Source of the DNA: Choanephora cucurbitarum
Lineage: Eukaryota > Mucoromycota > Mucoromycetes > Mucorales > Choanephoraceae
Assembly: GCA_025331435.1 (NCBI GenBank)
Contig: JAIWNI010000001.1
Location: 558,001-622,000, forward strand
DNA length: 64,000 bases
Reading direction: 5' to 3'
The notes below the pieces were generated by a model. It saw only the letters and a list, made by a program, of their open reading frames with translations. It did not search any database and had not been told where the DNA came from. Shown piece after piece: positions 1-14,553 of this stretch (within the stretch, counting starts at the first letter, position 1; every line of letters starts with the position of its first letter). The translations under genes were made by a program, and so were the position numbers.

Positions 1-452
1 ACAGCAATTTTCTCTTTTTTTTTTTTTACCTCAGCAATTAATTTCTTTTCTGCATCTCGCTTGGCCTTTGATAACTGTTGAATTTCTTTTCTCAAACTAC
101 TGATGTCTTGTTCTTGAGCATACAACTGAGTCTCAAGACGTGCTTGACTGTTGCTATAGTTTGAATTGTCCAATTGAATGGCAGACATTTTCTATAAGAG
201 AAGGTTAACTTATCGTTTTTGTAGAGAATGATAAAATCTCTACCTGTCGTAAATAGTCATTATCATTATGAAGTTCTCTTTGTTGCCCCTCCAAAGTCTC
301 GAGTTGGTGTCTCAACTGTATGTGATTTCGGTTTAATACAACAACAGGAAAATAGAGCGGGAGAATTAGTTTACCTCACTTTCAACTTCTTGACCTTTCT
401 TGATCTGATCTTGTAAAGAGTGAATCAAGAGTGTAAGCTCATCTGTTGTCAT
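1..452 (-). CDS. Coiled-coil protein, N-terminal part (runs off the left edge)
   Basis: Three exons read leftwards: 452-375, about 313-242 and 191-30. The start codon is at 452-450, and a fourth exon must lie outside the window because exon 3 ends at a GT donor at 29. All three joins are in phase 0. The roughly 104 visible residues are hydrophilic and rich in Leu, Gln, Glu and Lys with heptad spacing, so a long coiled coil is likely. The protein begins MTTDELTLLIHSLQDQIKK. No catalytic motif or named domain is visible, so the family cannot be assigned; structural or tethering proteins are the usual owners of such sequence. Confidence 0.7.
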
Positions 453-3131
453 TTCGGCTCTTTGCTTTGTTTTAGTTTATGTTTTCTTGCACTATATTAA
501 AAAGAAAAGAAAAAGAGAATGAGAGAAATGTCCACTTGCTTTTCTTTAAGAGGGACTTGAAGAAAAAAAAAAGGGGGGAAGAAGGGGAAAAAAAAAGAAT
601 AAAGAAAATAGTGAGAAGGCGCGAACAAACATCAAAAAAAAAAGCTTCCAATATTATGTCACACGTAACATGTTGTCTACTCCTTTTCTGGATGTTGTCT
701 GTTGCATCAAGCGAACCTTGCGGACTTCTAAGACAGCAGTTTCACATACACGATTTCCTGAAATAGATTGCATAATGATAGAAAGCCTTGCACTAACAAA
801 AATGCATATCCTCAGAAATTGATAGTGATGGGAAAGATCTGTTTTTATCTTCATCCAAACACATTTGTAAATTTGAGTTAAAAAAACAATAAATTTCATA
901 AATAGATACTGCTACAAAAATACCAAATGTTCTCAGAGTCAAGATTATTCTCCCCTTAATAGTCTCTCTCTCTTAATCTTTGACCACCGATTAGAATTGC
1001 TCAATAAAGTGAAACCTTCAGAGAGCATACAGTCCAAACATGGATATCTTCGGCTGAGCTGCTTAACACTATAAGTCGAATGGCATTCATGCATTGAAGC
1101 TGCATCAAAAGATTGAGGACAATACTCTGTTTGTCCTTTTTCTTTGGTTCAACTTTGACCCGTCTTAATGTTAGTAAGAGAGTTTGGTCTTCTTCCTTAT
1201 TTATTCAAGGCTTCAAATGTGCTTTTTTGATTGTTAAGATATTCTCATTGACTACAAAATAGTGGGCGGAAGTCTTTGCGGTTCCTAGGCCATCAAACAG
1301 GTAATTGAGAGACATCATCGTTGCTTCATCTATTTGGTGTCCTCCTAGAGCGACTAGTTTTTTTTTTCATTTGAAAACTAAGGATGACAGTAGAGCTATC
1401 TATCTCTCTTTTATCTTACTTTGATATCGAAATGAATTGGCTTCTTGAATAAAACGATATCAGGACTTGGGCAGCAGACTAGAAAGATTATTGACAGACT
1501 TCACAATAGAACTTCACACATAAGACCATTTGTTATGCTGGAGTTATGTGATGTTCATTGCTTAGTATCTAGATTTTTGGGAATTTATACAAAAGAAAGA
1601 AATTATTGTCTTGATTCGTTGTTTCCTGTTTTGCTTCTTTACAAACTCGTAAACTCATAAACGACGCTATTGTACCAGCTGGAATCTGATTGTGCTCTCC
1701 TTCGGACAACCAGAAGATATTCTCAAATTTAAATTACAAGACTTGCGTTGATTGCAGAGTAAGTTCAAACAAGCAATGTATGCATGTTGTCAGTTTTGAC
1801 TAGCTTAATGAGTGAAGCCATTAGAATTCAGAAGAATGAACAACTGTTGTACCTACTGCAAAGCAGAACATAGTCCAGCCAGGCTGTCTTCTAGTTGTAC
1901 AAAAAGAGGCGAAGAGGTCTGGGCGTCATGTTTTAAAGGAGAAAGTGACAAACTTGAGTTATTTGCATTGTTGGTTTCGCCGATGGCGCATTCACTTCTA
2001 AGTACAGATTAATTGTGTATTCACAACGTGTCTATAATGGACGCATTCATCAGTATAACATGAGATCTTAGGTTGTATTGATGCCTGATGGTGTTATTTC
2101 CAGTCCAGTACATAAAAACCCGAAATCCTACTTTAAAGAGATTTGTTATAATGCACGTGAAACTATGGATGGCTGAATGGAAAGCGCCATGCTCGGATAG
2201 CCTCGATGTATTGTTGGGAGTAAGGAAGTCATGTTACGCTTGCACATTTTCAACAATATACCCTGATCGGCAGCCTATAAGGCAGCATTCAGCTATTGTT
2301 GTAGAAAGCTAATATCTAACACTAGATCAACAGGCGAACTTGATACAAGCTTTATTACCAGCACAAATTTGAAGTGAGCTTATTAGAAACGCAAGCCAAA
2401 CATGTATTTAATATTTCTGAAATTATTAGCAAGTCTTTACAGAAATAAAAGGCTGCTTCCAGCAAGAAGCATCAGACGAGCATCTAGCTCATTACAATTG
2501 AGCAGCTTAAATGCAGACCTGAATCGAAAATTTGAGACACAAAAAATAAACAGACATTTATCGATATCTTTGCCAATACTTTCAATCTTGTTAAAAGCAT
2601 TGGCGTTCAAATGAAAGGCCTCACTTTTGAAACTGCAAGTTTTACGAGCGAATGGAAGCTGAAGGAGAAAAGCATGTTCAGTGTGCTTATAGAATATGGA
2701 AAATATCAAGACAATACTGTTATAGCGGCGATGGTTCTTTAGAATTGGTTGATTTCTTCCAACGCATAAGACTCATTCAGGAGATAAAGTGAGGGTTCAT
2801 CAAGAACTGTCGACCCCAAAGGCCTTTGTTTCCTGAGCACTTGTGGAATTAAACTCCCGAAAGGGGCAATCTTGTAGTGAAGGGGCGCAAAAATACTTGG
2901 GGAAATAAAAGTAGATGAAAACCAAAGCGAGATTTGTCAAAAGAGATGTCAAGTCACGTAACCCTTTAGGTCCCCAAGAAATAAAGGAACTCCCATGTTC
3001 AAGTACACAGGTTTTATCTGTCCTCCAAAAAAAAAAATTATAGATGAAGATCCCTTTCACTATTTAAAGTTCAGAAAAAAATCTGGGGATTTGTTTTTTC
3101 ACCTTTTCTTTTTCTATTTGTTACAAATACA
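453..3131. other. Intergenic gap with decayed coding-like stretches
   Basis: No complete gene is recognisable in this 2.7 kb. The minus strand has two open stretches at about 1210-1370 and 1000-1180 whose translation looks protein-like (the second contains VKVEPKKKDKQ), but they lack a start or clean splice sites. The plus strand from 1440 to 2790 holds several short, interrupted frames. This may be the remains of an old repeated gene family; no function is proposed. Confidence 0.4.
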
Positions 3132-4308
<1,177 letters not shown>

Positions 4309-4363
4309 TTGTGCCAATTTATTATAGAAATTGCTCGTTTTTTTTTTTTAAAAATTTCTTCTT

Positions 4364-5425
4364 ATGTTATTGAGTGAAAGATATCATAAACTATTGATAG
4401 ATAAGCCTTGGCATATTTTAAGAGCAAATAACCAAGTCTATTATCTGAAATACTTATTTGAGGAGCATGAGTACCTTGTTCTGATAACAGACTTACGTCT
4501 TGTTTGGTTTGAGCTGGGTGATTACAAACGGATTCAACGCAATGCGCAAGTGCCCAGTATAGATATTGAAACTGAAAGAGAAGCAGCCACTGTCCTGGTC
4601 AGGGTTAGGGCACTGTTCGAAGAGAATTTGACACGTTTAAAAATAGACCGAGAACCTAGCGTGCTCAAGTTAAACTGTCATCCTCAACAGACCAAGAAGA
4701 TCACCACATTCTCTTGGGTCTTTAACTGCGATCTGTTGGCTCAACAAAAGAGCCAAGAAGAAGGGAATGACAAGACGGGACCTGATGTTATTTTCGATCA
4801 TTTCATACTACCAAGCCAAACTATTGTCAATCATTTTATAGATAAAATGGCTGGTAAGTGAAGAAAAAAAAATAGTTAGAAGAATATTATTCTATAGGCT
4901 GAAATTCTATCATTTTATCAGATGATGACAATAATCAGATTAAATCAAAAGCAGTAAGTATTTGTTTCAAACAACAGTCCAAGAAAACAACAGAATAAGA
5001 TGTCTCTAACAAATAAAGAAAACACCAGAACAATCATTCTACTTCCTCATACTCAAAGACTACTTTGGACTACATGTCACATCTTATCAATCAATCTGGT
5101 AAAACCAAAAAAAAAACTACGAGGGGGGCTATTAAACTTTCATTGTTAGGTAGCACAACATTTGCGGTAACACAAGATGATTCGGCTATATCATTACCAT
5201 CATCCACATCATCCTCATTTGAGCCGGCAAAGGCAGAAACCAGTCATATTATGGTAAGGCCTGAATTTTTTTAGCATGATCTCATCGATTTAGTCAATAA
5301 ACTCAGCTTGTTTCCTTTAGACTGAAGAAGAGCTAGAGGCAAAGCGAAAGCTTGATTTACGACGATTAGTCCAGGAAGAAAAGCAAAGAAATCCCGGCTT
5401 AAACAAGAAGAGACGTAGATTTTGA
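4364..5425 (+). CDS. NHEJ1: XLF/Cernunnos-like non-homologous end-joining factor
   Basis: XLF works with Ku, XRCC4 and DNA ligase IV to bridge broken DNA ends in the nucleus. Four exons: 4364-4853, 4922-4953, 5029-5253 and 5321-5425, giving 283 aa, close to the human protein. The N-terminal head shows PWHILRANNQVYYLKYLF and LITDLRLVWFE, matching the PW...L and VSDLQQVWHE pattern of human XLF. A second conserved block, FSWVFNCDLL followed by ILPSQTIVNHFI, fits the end of the head domain. The last residues, GLNKKRRRF, resemble the C-terminal basic-aromatic Ku-binding motif. The middle is Ser-rich and poorly conserved, as in the family. Exon 2 is only 32 bases, and its borders are the least certain part of the model. 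Confidence 0.82.
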
Positions 5426-5430
5426 TAGCT

Positions 5431-5739
5431 TTATTTAATTAGATCAGAAGGTGTAAATAAACTTTTTCTTTCATTCGTCAATCGATTTCCTTCCAGAGGA
5501 AAAAAGCAGGTATCAGTGGGTGACTCAACAAAATAATGTTCATTGGCATTATAATCATCAGAAGGGGAAGGCGGTAGATAAATCCCTGAATGGTTCACTG
5601 TAGATAGCTTTATGATTTCTGTAGGAGTTGCTGGTGATAATGGTAAAGAGACTGGGTAATTTGAAGAGGTCTTTCTCCCCAGTGACATGCTACTTAGAAT
5701 AGAAGTAGGTCTTTTCTTGAACTTATCAGATCCTGTCAT
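5431..5739 (-). CDS. Small Ser/Pro-rich protein of unknown function
   Basis: A single-exon frame of 102 aa. The start at 5739 was preferred because the same frame extends upstream to 5841 only through a T/S/L-rich stretch that looks like 5' untranslated sequence. The protein is basic at its start (TGSDKFKKR), then rich in Ser, Pro and Thr with SP and TP sites that could be phosphorylated, and ends FTPSDLIK. No domain is recognised. The stop codon lies 5 bases from the stop of the convergent XLF gene, so the two transcripts must overlap at their 3' ends. Confidence 0.5.
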   Translation of the reverse strand: MTGSDKFKKRPTSILSSMSLGRKTSSNYPVSLPLSPATPTEIIKLSTVNHSGIYLPPSPSDDYNANEHYFVESPTDTCFFPLEGNRLTNERKSLFTPSDLIK

Positions 5740-6494
5740 TGATAACAAATAGATAAAAGAAAGAGAGAGAGATGAAACTAAAGAGGATAAAAAAAAAAGC
5801 TCTCTTTTATAGTTTTTCTGGGTTTTGCACACTTCATACAAGATGGTACAAAAAAAAAACTTTTGACCAACTCACTTTGTCCATTTTAGTGTTATCCAAT
5901 CGTACTTGAATGCACCAAAATAGCGTATTTTTTTTTCGTTTTTTGAGTCATATTGAAAGCAAGTTTTTATCTCTTCATTGAAGATTATAAAAAGGGATTT
6001 CTTTTTTTTTGTGTGCACCGTTATTGAGCCTAATTCTATTTTGCTTTTCAAGTGCAACACAACAAAGACCTTTGTCATCTCATCTTTTGATCAATACAAA
6101 ATCATTCGCCTGTTTTACTACTTAAAAAAAAAAAAAGACTTCCACGCATAAAAAAAAAAGCTTATTTGGTTTAAACCAAAAGTAAAAAGGGGGAGGCAGC
6201 TTATATCTGATATAGCCAAAAGTTGCTTGTTTTCTTTTCAAACCTAAATCATCTTTGTGATGCCTTTCAATGGACAATGTTACTCAACAATGAAAAAAAG
6301 TTTTTTTTTGTGTTGGCAACTCTTCATGTCTATTACTTCTTTTCTTACTTAGACTCTTCTGATGAAATTCTAGGTAGAAGTAGGTATACAACAAAGAGAA
6401 ATCACTAGATTGGCTTCCTTTGGGCTTATATATCATAGTTACACATAACAGAAACATACACAAGAAAAGAGAGTACAATAAATAAAAAAAAAAC
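5740..6494. other. Intergenic, low-complexity
   Basis: A/T-rich spacer with several A8-A13 runs. It probably holds the promoter of the small protein on the left and the 3' end of the kinase gene on the right. Nothing else is seen. Confidence 0.5.
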
Positions 6495-8514
<2,020 letters not shown>

Positions 8515-10270
8515 TGTAAAGCTGTCTATCTTTTGCATGTAACTTTTTTTTTCTGACTTTTTTTTTTTCTTCTCTTCTGAATTCGTGCAGGTGGTGCCTG
8601 TGACTGGTGTCAGTTTAAGGTAAGCTTTAAGGTTTTCAAGACAAGAAAAGCATTGTTCTAATGGAGATCGAATGAGTTGCTTAGAAATAGATGAACCATT
8701 TTTATCCAATACAAAAACTCATATATCAATTCATTGTCTGCACCCTCATAATATGAACAGTAATGAGTGATAAAACAATTGATTATTGATAACAATGCAT
8801 TAATTACCAACTCAAATATTTACTCCTTGCTCGTTTGACTATGAATAGCTTTGATTGGCTTCCAGTGCAAATTTAAAGAAAGCATGATCTTTTAGAGACA
8901 AGAGTATACAGTTGTTTGTTCCATTTGAAAGTGTGTGTGATTTGAGATAATAGCATTCTCTCTGTACTTTGTCGTTACTGATAACAGATATTCAATGTAA
9001 GAAATCTTATCTCTTTCCTTTTGTTTCAACACTGTATATCATGTGTCATTTGTCAAACATGTAAAAAAAAAAGAAGGAGTCAAGCTATTGATCTACATGA
9101 ATAGAATAATTTGACAATAAGGTTAGGAAAAACTTTAACAACAACAAAAAAAGAAGGGTTAGAGCGTTACTTGTAAACATTTTGGATGAAGCTGCTTTAT
9201 ACCATGCTGTGTTTGTTTGATTATTTAGCCCCTACCAACGTAAAGCTAAGTAGAAATAACGATAGCCAGGCAGAGTGAACAAAACCAATGAGCTTCGTTT
9301 ATACTGCTTTGATTGTTTGTACTCCATCTGAGTATATACAATGATAATCCCATTTTGAAGGAACAAAAGAAAAAAATTGAAAACAACAACGTCTGTATGT
9401 CAAGTTGGCCTAATATAGCGAACCAATCTCTTGATTACAAAAAAGAGAGAAATCAAATCCGCTTTCTTTTTTTTTGATGAAAGTAAAAGACTTACATTGA
9501 TTATGTTTTTGTAGTAAAGAAAGATACAACAGCAAGTTTCTTGAAAGGAAGATTGTAAAAGAAGCTAAGGTAATGGAAAGTTCTTATAGAACAAACGATA
9601 CTTTGTGTTGATTGAAAAGAATGGGGAAAAGTCAGTCGTAAACTATCATTCTTTTGCTACTTTAGAAGTGATATATCGGATATTTTAATGATAGAAATCA
9701 GAAACTATAACATTAGCATAGGGGAACCAGTTTAGATGGTAATAAGAGATACTTTCTTTAAAAGAAAACAAACACTCTCATCATAGACATTTAAAGGCTT
9801 TAGACAGATACTCTGAATTAGGCAGATGTCATGTTAATTGAATCTAAAGAACCTCTAAAGTTGATTGGTTACTACACCAAAACAAAGCACAATAAAGATC
9901 AAGAAATAGACGACGTTTCATTCCAATTGAGGAATTTTCGTCAAAAGTAAAGGCTGATGTAAAGAAACGTTTTCTATTGTGGCTTCAACACCTTGATGAT
10001 CGTTCCTCTCCTTTAAAAAAGAAAAGTACATACTAAGATAGCCTATCATGAACATAAAGATGTTTGAATCTCTCGTGCAAACAAAATCATTATGCATAAG
10101 ATCAACGAATATCAATCACAACGAAAGTGGAAGAGTAAAATGCCTATTTTTAAATTCAAATTTCAAGGAGGCTACTTGCTTTGTCTGTCAGTTTTACCTC
10201 ATACTCTTTGTTATTTATGCTTAAAAAAGGATTTTTTTTCCTTTTCTTCTCTTTTACAACTACTTCTATC
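8515..10270. other. Intergenic gap
   Basis: No confident gene. The first part is the promoter and 5' region of the kinase gene. A minus-strand stretch near 9860-10000 is open for about 40 codons (it includes FTSAFTFDENSSIGMKRR), but no exons join it to anything, so it is probably a remnant. Confidence 0.4.
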
Positions 10271-11148
10271 ATGTCTTTTGTAACAATAGAACATACCAAC
10301 ATAAAGCCTCGATACAGAACAAAAGGTAAATCACACATGAATTTCTCTTTATTTGTTCTTCTCACCATGTCTTTATCCACAGACGATCGATACAAGAGAG
10401 TCCATCGAAACTTTGCAGGCTTACCCAGTGATAGTGAAGAGGATGATGGTTCTGTCAGCACCACATCATCTTCTCTTCAAGATGAAGTTTATTTCAAACA
10501 ACCTAAAGTAAAGACAATTGTACCTAGTGATGATTCAGGTAAGCATGATCTTTAAAGGAGATGTAGTTTAAAACATTGTGTTCTTTAGATACCAGTAGTC
10601 AAGATGTACCTCTACAAACAGCTTATCCCAAAAGAACCAGTCGACAAGATGGACTCTATCGATCTGCACCTAGTTTGCCTCATCACCTGAAACAACAAGA
10701 AGTCCATCAGGCACATCGATCGACAGAAGATATCAAGCGACTGATGCACACCAAACAGATGCGTATGTCTGGTATGGACCTGCTGATCCAACGAGAACAA
10801 GAGAAGGCCAAACGCCAGAAACCGAAAATCAACCCAGCCAAGGTCAAGATCGAGGGACTCTTGGCTCGGTTGCCTGAACCTGGTGCTCATAACATCAATT
10901 TCCAACAGGCCCTCATCACCCGTTCGCCTACACCTTCTCATTCGATTCGAAACAAGCGAGAAACCTCATGCTGTTCTCTGTCGCCCAATCCTTTCCCTCC
11001 TCTCCCTACCGGGTTGGACTATCGAAACCGAGCTCATTATTCGATGCCCAGTGGTTACTTTATGGTCAAGACCATGGCTCGTTCTGGAAATACTTCCAAA
11101 CAACCTATTGGTATCAATCACAAGAAACAACAACGTACTCCTATTTAA
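10271..11148 (+). CDS. Unknown Ser/Gln-rich, probably disordered protein
   Basis: Three exons: 10271-10325, 10383-10538 and 10589-11148, giving 256 aa. The join at each intron is in frame with GT and AG ends. The protein has an acidic Ser patch (SDSEEDDGSVSTTSSS) near residue 35, many basic residues, and a predicted helical stretch (STEDIKRLMHTKQMRMSGMD) followed by RE/QEKAKRQKPK. There is no signal peptide or membrane segment. The composition suggests a regulatory or scaffold protein, but no family is recognised and no function is offered. Confidence 0.65.
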
Positions 11149-11668
11149 TCTCTCTCTTTCTCTCTTTACTGTGTATGTTTAACAAAAAAAAATTCAGGAG
11201 AACACACCTAATTACCTTCATTTTGACTTAAGAAATCAACATGTATCATTTTTTTTTTGGTGATATCTTGTTGTAAATAATAATAAAAAGAGAGTGCACA
11301 TTGTCTCTCTCTTTTTTTTTTTTTGCAAAACCTTAAATTTTCTATGTTATAAACGCTTTTATAAACGTAAATGGATCTACTTTCAAATTTTTTTTTTTTG
11401 AATAGTTGGCATATAAAGTGATGCTTCATCTGTGAACTATTGTTCTCATGAGTTTTTTTTTAAAAAGAGACATTTCTGTTTAGATTGACAACATTGCTCA
11501 TAAATAAAGAGAGAGATGTTTTAGGGAGCATGATCTATATGCATCATGTATAATTTATGCATGATGTATTCTTCAATTTATGCATAAATATCATGTTTCA
11601 ACAAGAAAGGTATGCATCACAATAATTTTTTATAAATATTACAATTTAAATAGAAATACAACCTTTGA
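11149..11668. other. Convergent intergenic spacer
   Basis: The 3' regions of two convergent genes meet here. The sequence is A/T-rich with CT and T runs, and contains a small ATGCAT-rich inverted repeat around 11540-11570 (CATCATG and CATGATG arms). No gene is seen. Confidence 0.5.
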
Positions 11669-13871
11669 TTATTGGTGTGTATTCAGTTGCAATGATTGAA
11701 TCATACTGGCAATCGTCTGACTGTCAGGCAAAGGTCTTTGGCGTGTAGTACCAGTAGAAGAAGAGGTAGAGAGTGATTTGTTATAGACCTTGCTGTGAAT
11801 TCGTTTTCCATAAGGTGTGTTACGAATCGAAGGCAATAAGGGACGAATGCATTCTACAAACTGTTCACGTTGATCTTGTTCTGCACAGTCCAGGCAGGTC
11901 TGAATGACATAGTTAGCATAGGAGTCACGAAGAAACTTTTCCATGTTGGGGTGTTGGATGATACCATCAATCAGGGCTCTTCTTGTCTCCTTGCTAGCGA
12001 CTCGAATACACTAATCTCATCATCAGTTTCCATTTATATGATTCAAAATGTGTTACCTTCTCAATCACGTTAGAACTGAACTTTTGAACAGAGAGTTCAA
12101 GTACAGGCTGAATGAATTTACGGATCAGACCATCTGAACATGCTAGTGTATCATCTAAATCTAATACATATTGTACAACGTAGTTGCCAAAGGGATCTTG
12201 TACCAATGTCAAGGCATGTTCTGTAATCACTTGAATCAATTGAAACTATAACATGTGAAATCAATAAACAGAAAAAAGAAATCCTTTTTTTTATATACCT
12301 TTTGAGCAGCAGAGGCATGATCAATACAACGTTGATAGACACAACAACCATGCTTATGAGAGGCAACAGCAATACAGTGTTTACTGACAGTGTCATAGAT
12401 AAACTGATTATGTTCAGGGCTTAGTTTATAGAGACATTTCTGAATGACATGATTGCCATTGAGATCCTTGATCAAGGCAACCACATTAGGCTCCAGGGCA
12501 ACAGTGACCTGTTGAATTTGCTTTGGTGTAGCGAGATATTCAATCAACTTCTGGACTGCTCTTGTGCCATGCATACTGAGACAGATCTTGAGGAATTCAG
12601 GTGCAATCACACTTACGATTTCTGTCAGTTGGTCATCATTGCATTTCTCAATCAGCTTCTGGCAGAGATAGTTACCAAAGGGGTCTGTCATCAGATCAAC
12701 AAAATGGCAATAAATCTCTTGGTATATCTTGTTGACATTGGCTGTTGATTCCTCTAGTTTTGTCTGAAGGAAACGACAGCCATTCTGGTCTTTGCAGAGT
12801 TCATACAGTCGACCTTGGAATTCTTCCAGTTGAGCTGTAAGGTATTTGAGGGCATTAGGATCCTCTAACGATAGTTTTCGACTGGGTTCCACAAGAGAAG
12901 GAGAGGAACGGTGTTTGGCTAAGGCAAGTAGATGGTTAGGTTTAGTTGAGTCAGGGTGCGTTGAACCTGAGGGTGCAAAGAGTGCATGTGAATAAGGACA
13001 GGTTTCTCTAGAAGTACAGTAGTTGTATTGAAGCAGCTGAGGGCATAGTTCCATTGGCTGGAAGAGATGAGATGCATTCTGGTGCGTGTATACGTTGGAA
13101 GGTATGCGTGGTGAAGATAAGTTGCCTCCATGTGAAAACCTTCTGATTGGTTGACCGTAGAATGCAGCCTGTACATCATTGTTTATGTCTAGAGGTCCTT
13201 GTTGACTTTCTAGAAATTGAGCCCAGCTTTTGCTACGTAATGATTCCATACTTCTTGTGCTGTTCTTTCTCAGGTTGGTTTCAAAATGGTTGATGTCTGT
13301 AGGAAACTGATAGAAAACTTGTCAATATGGATTTATAGACTGTCTCTGTTACTTACCAATCCATAATGAGATGAATTCAGACTGTTTAATGTACCTTCTT
13401 CTGATGGTAAAGGGCGTAGATAATCATGAGGATGAAAGGAAGGTGTAGAGACTATAGGAGAGTAAGTGTATGTTCAATTGATATTCATTTGAGTCTTATT
13501 ACTTGTATCTTGATCATCAAAAAAGAGACTGGAAGCATAACTTTGGCCTATTTCATTTAGGGAATGCATAGAACCCACATCGATACTAAATGATCTTGGA
13601 GGTGGTTTCATTAAGAAATCAATGGGTTCATCATGTTGATAGGGTTTTAAGGTGGGTTGAAATAAACTAAAAAAAAATCATTTTAAAAAAAGGGAGTTTT
13701 TTTTTTATAAAATTCATGCATTCATTACATTTTGCCTTCATTGGAATTACGACGCGAGCCAGGAACAGAGCGTGTGGCAAGGTAGTTATCGCTTAGATCA
13801 TAGTCGTGTTTAATGAAATAGTTAAAGGAAGTAGGTGACTGCTTAGAATATTGGTTGTCTAAAGTCATCAT
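11669..13871 (-). CDS. Pumilio (PUF) RNA-binding protein with an N-terminal CCCH zinc finger
   Basis: PUF proteins bind UGUA-containing sites in 3' UTRs and repress or localise mRNAs in the cytoplasm. Six exons: 13871-13729, 13666-13503, 13451-13357, 13306-12299, 12245-12057 and 12010-11669, giving 646 aa. After a disordered Ser/Pro/His-rich N-terminus, a C-x8-C-x5-C-x3-H finger sits at about residues 222-240 (CPQLLQYNYC then CPYSH). Eight PUF repeats follow from about residue 300. Their RNA-contact cores read GCRFLQ, NYLCQ, TRAVQ, NHVIQ, GCCVYQ, NYVVQ, SNVIE and NYVIQ, which by the known PUF code fits a UGUAnAUA-like site; the fifth repeat resembles the yeast Puf4/Mpt5 type. The finger-plus-PUF layout is unusual compared with animal Pumilio. 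Confidence 0.93.
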
Positions 13872-14553
13872 CCAATTTTATAAGAAAAAAAAGAGAGAGA
13901 GTGAAGATACAAAATAATAATAAAAAAAAAAAAGTTTAAATACAAAAAAGTGATAAGGAGTTTTTTTTTTTTTGGGAAGGAAAGGGGAGGAAGATCTAAC
14001 AGGGAGAAAAAAGAGAGAGAGAGAAAAAGAAAAGGAGAGAGAGAGAAAAAAAAAGATATTTTTTTTGCAAATGTATATTTGATCGACAGAAACCCTCTCT
14101 CCTTCTTCTTCTTTATTGAGAGGAGTAAATATTATGCTCATAGGAGATTATCGGGCAAATAAAAGCCACAAAGGAGTCAAAGGACCTCTTTCTTCTTCTT
14201 TAATAGATTAGACTTGACTCCTTTCATTCATAAGCTGTCAACCTATTGAATTAAAAAAAACACAACTTATAAGTTGGATATAAATATACAACCATTTCTC
14301 TATTAATTCCGTATAATACCAAAGTATATGAAACAACATTCCAAACTATATATATCCCCCCCCCAAAAAAAAAAAAAGAATGAAGGTTAAATTTGTCTAT
14401 GAATATGAAACAATTGAGAGAGCCATGTCTAGATCACATGATCTACTCCTACTGAGTTTGAAATAAGTACAACAGATGCATCAAGTCACAAGCATTGCAT
14501 GAATCGAAATGATTATTTTCTTTTTTCTTTTTCTTTTACTTACGCCCCCAACA
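13872..14553. other. Divergent promoter region, low complexity
   Basis: Shared upstream region of the PUF gene (minus) and the CTL transporter (plus). It is dominated by GA/CT-rich and A/T homopolymer tracts, for example 13960-14060. No gene or specific binding site is assigned. Confidence 0.5.

Noticed and set aside
479..766. Plus-strand Lys/Glu-rich open frame at 479-766
   Set aside because: It is created by A/G-rich low-complexity DNA and ends without a domain or splice context.
8515..8709. 65-residue N-terminal extension of the SRPK kinase from an ATG at 8709
   Set aside because: The frame is open, but it crosses long A runs giving poly-Lys and does not resemble SRPK N-termini; kept only as an alternative.
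13878..14162. Open frames on both strands at 13.9-14.2 kb rich in Arg/Glu/Lys or Ser/Phe
   Set aside because: They come from GA/CT tracts; the opposite-strand frames are mirror artefacts.
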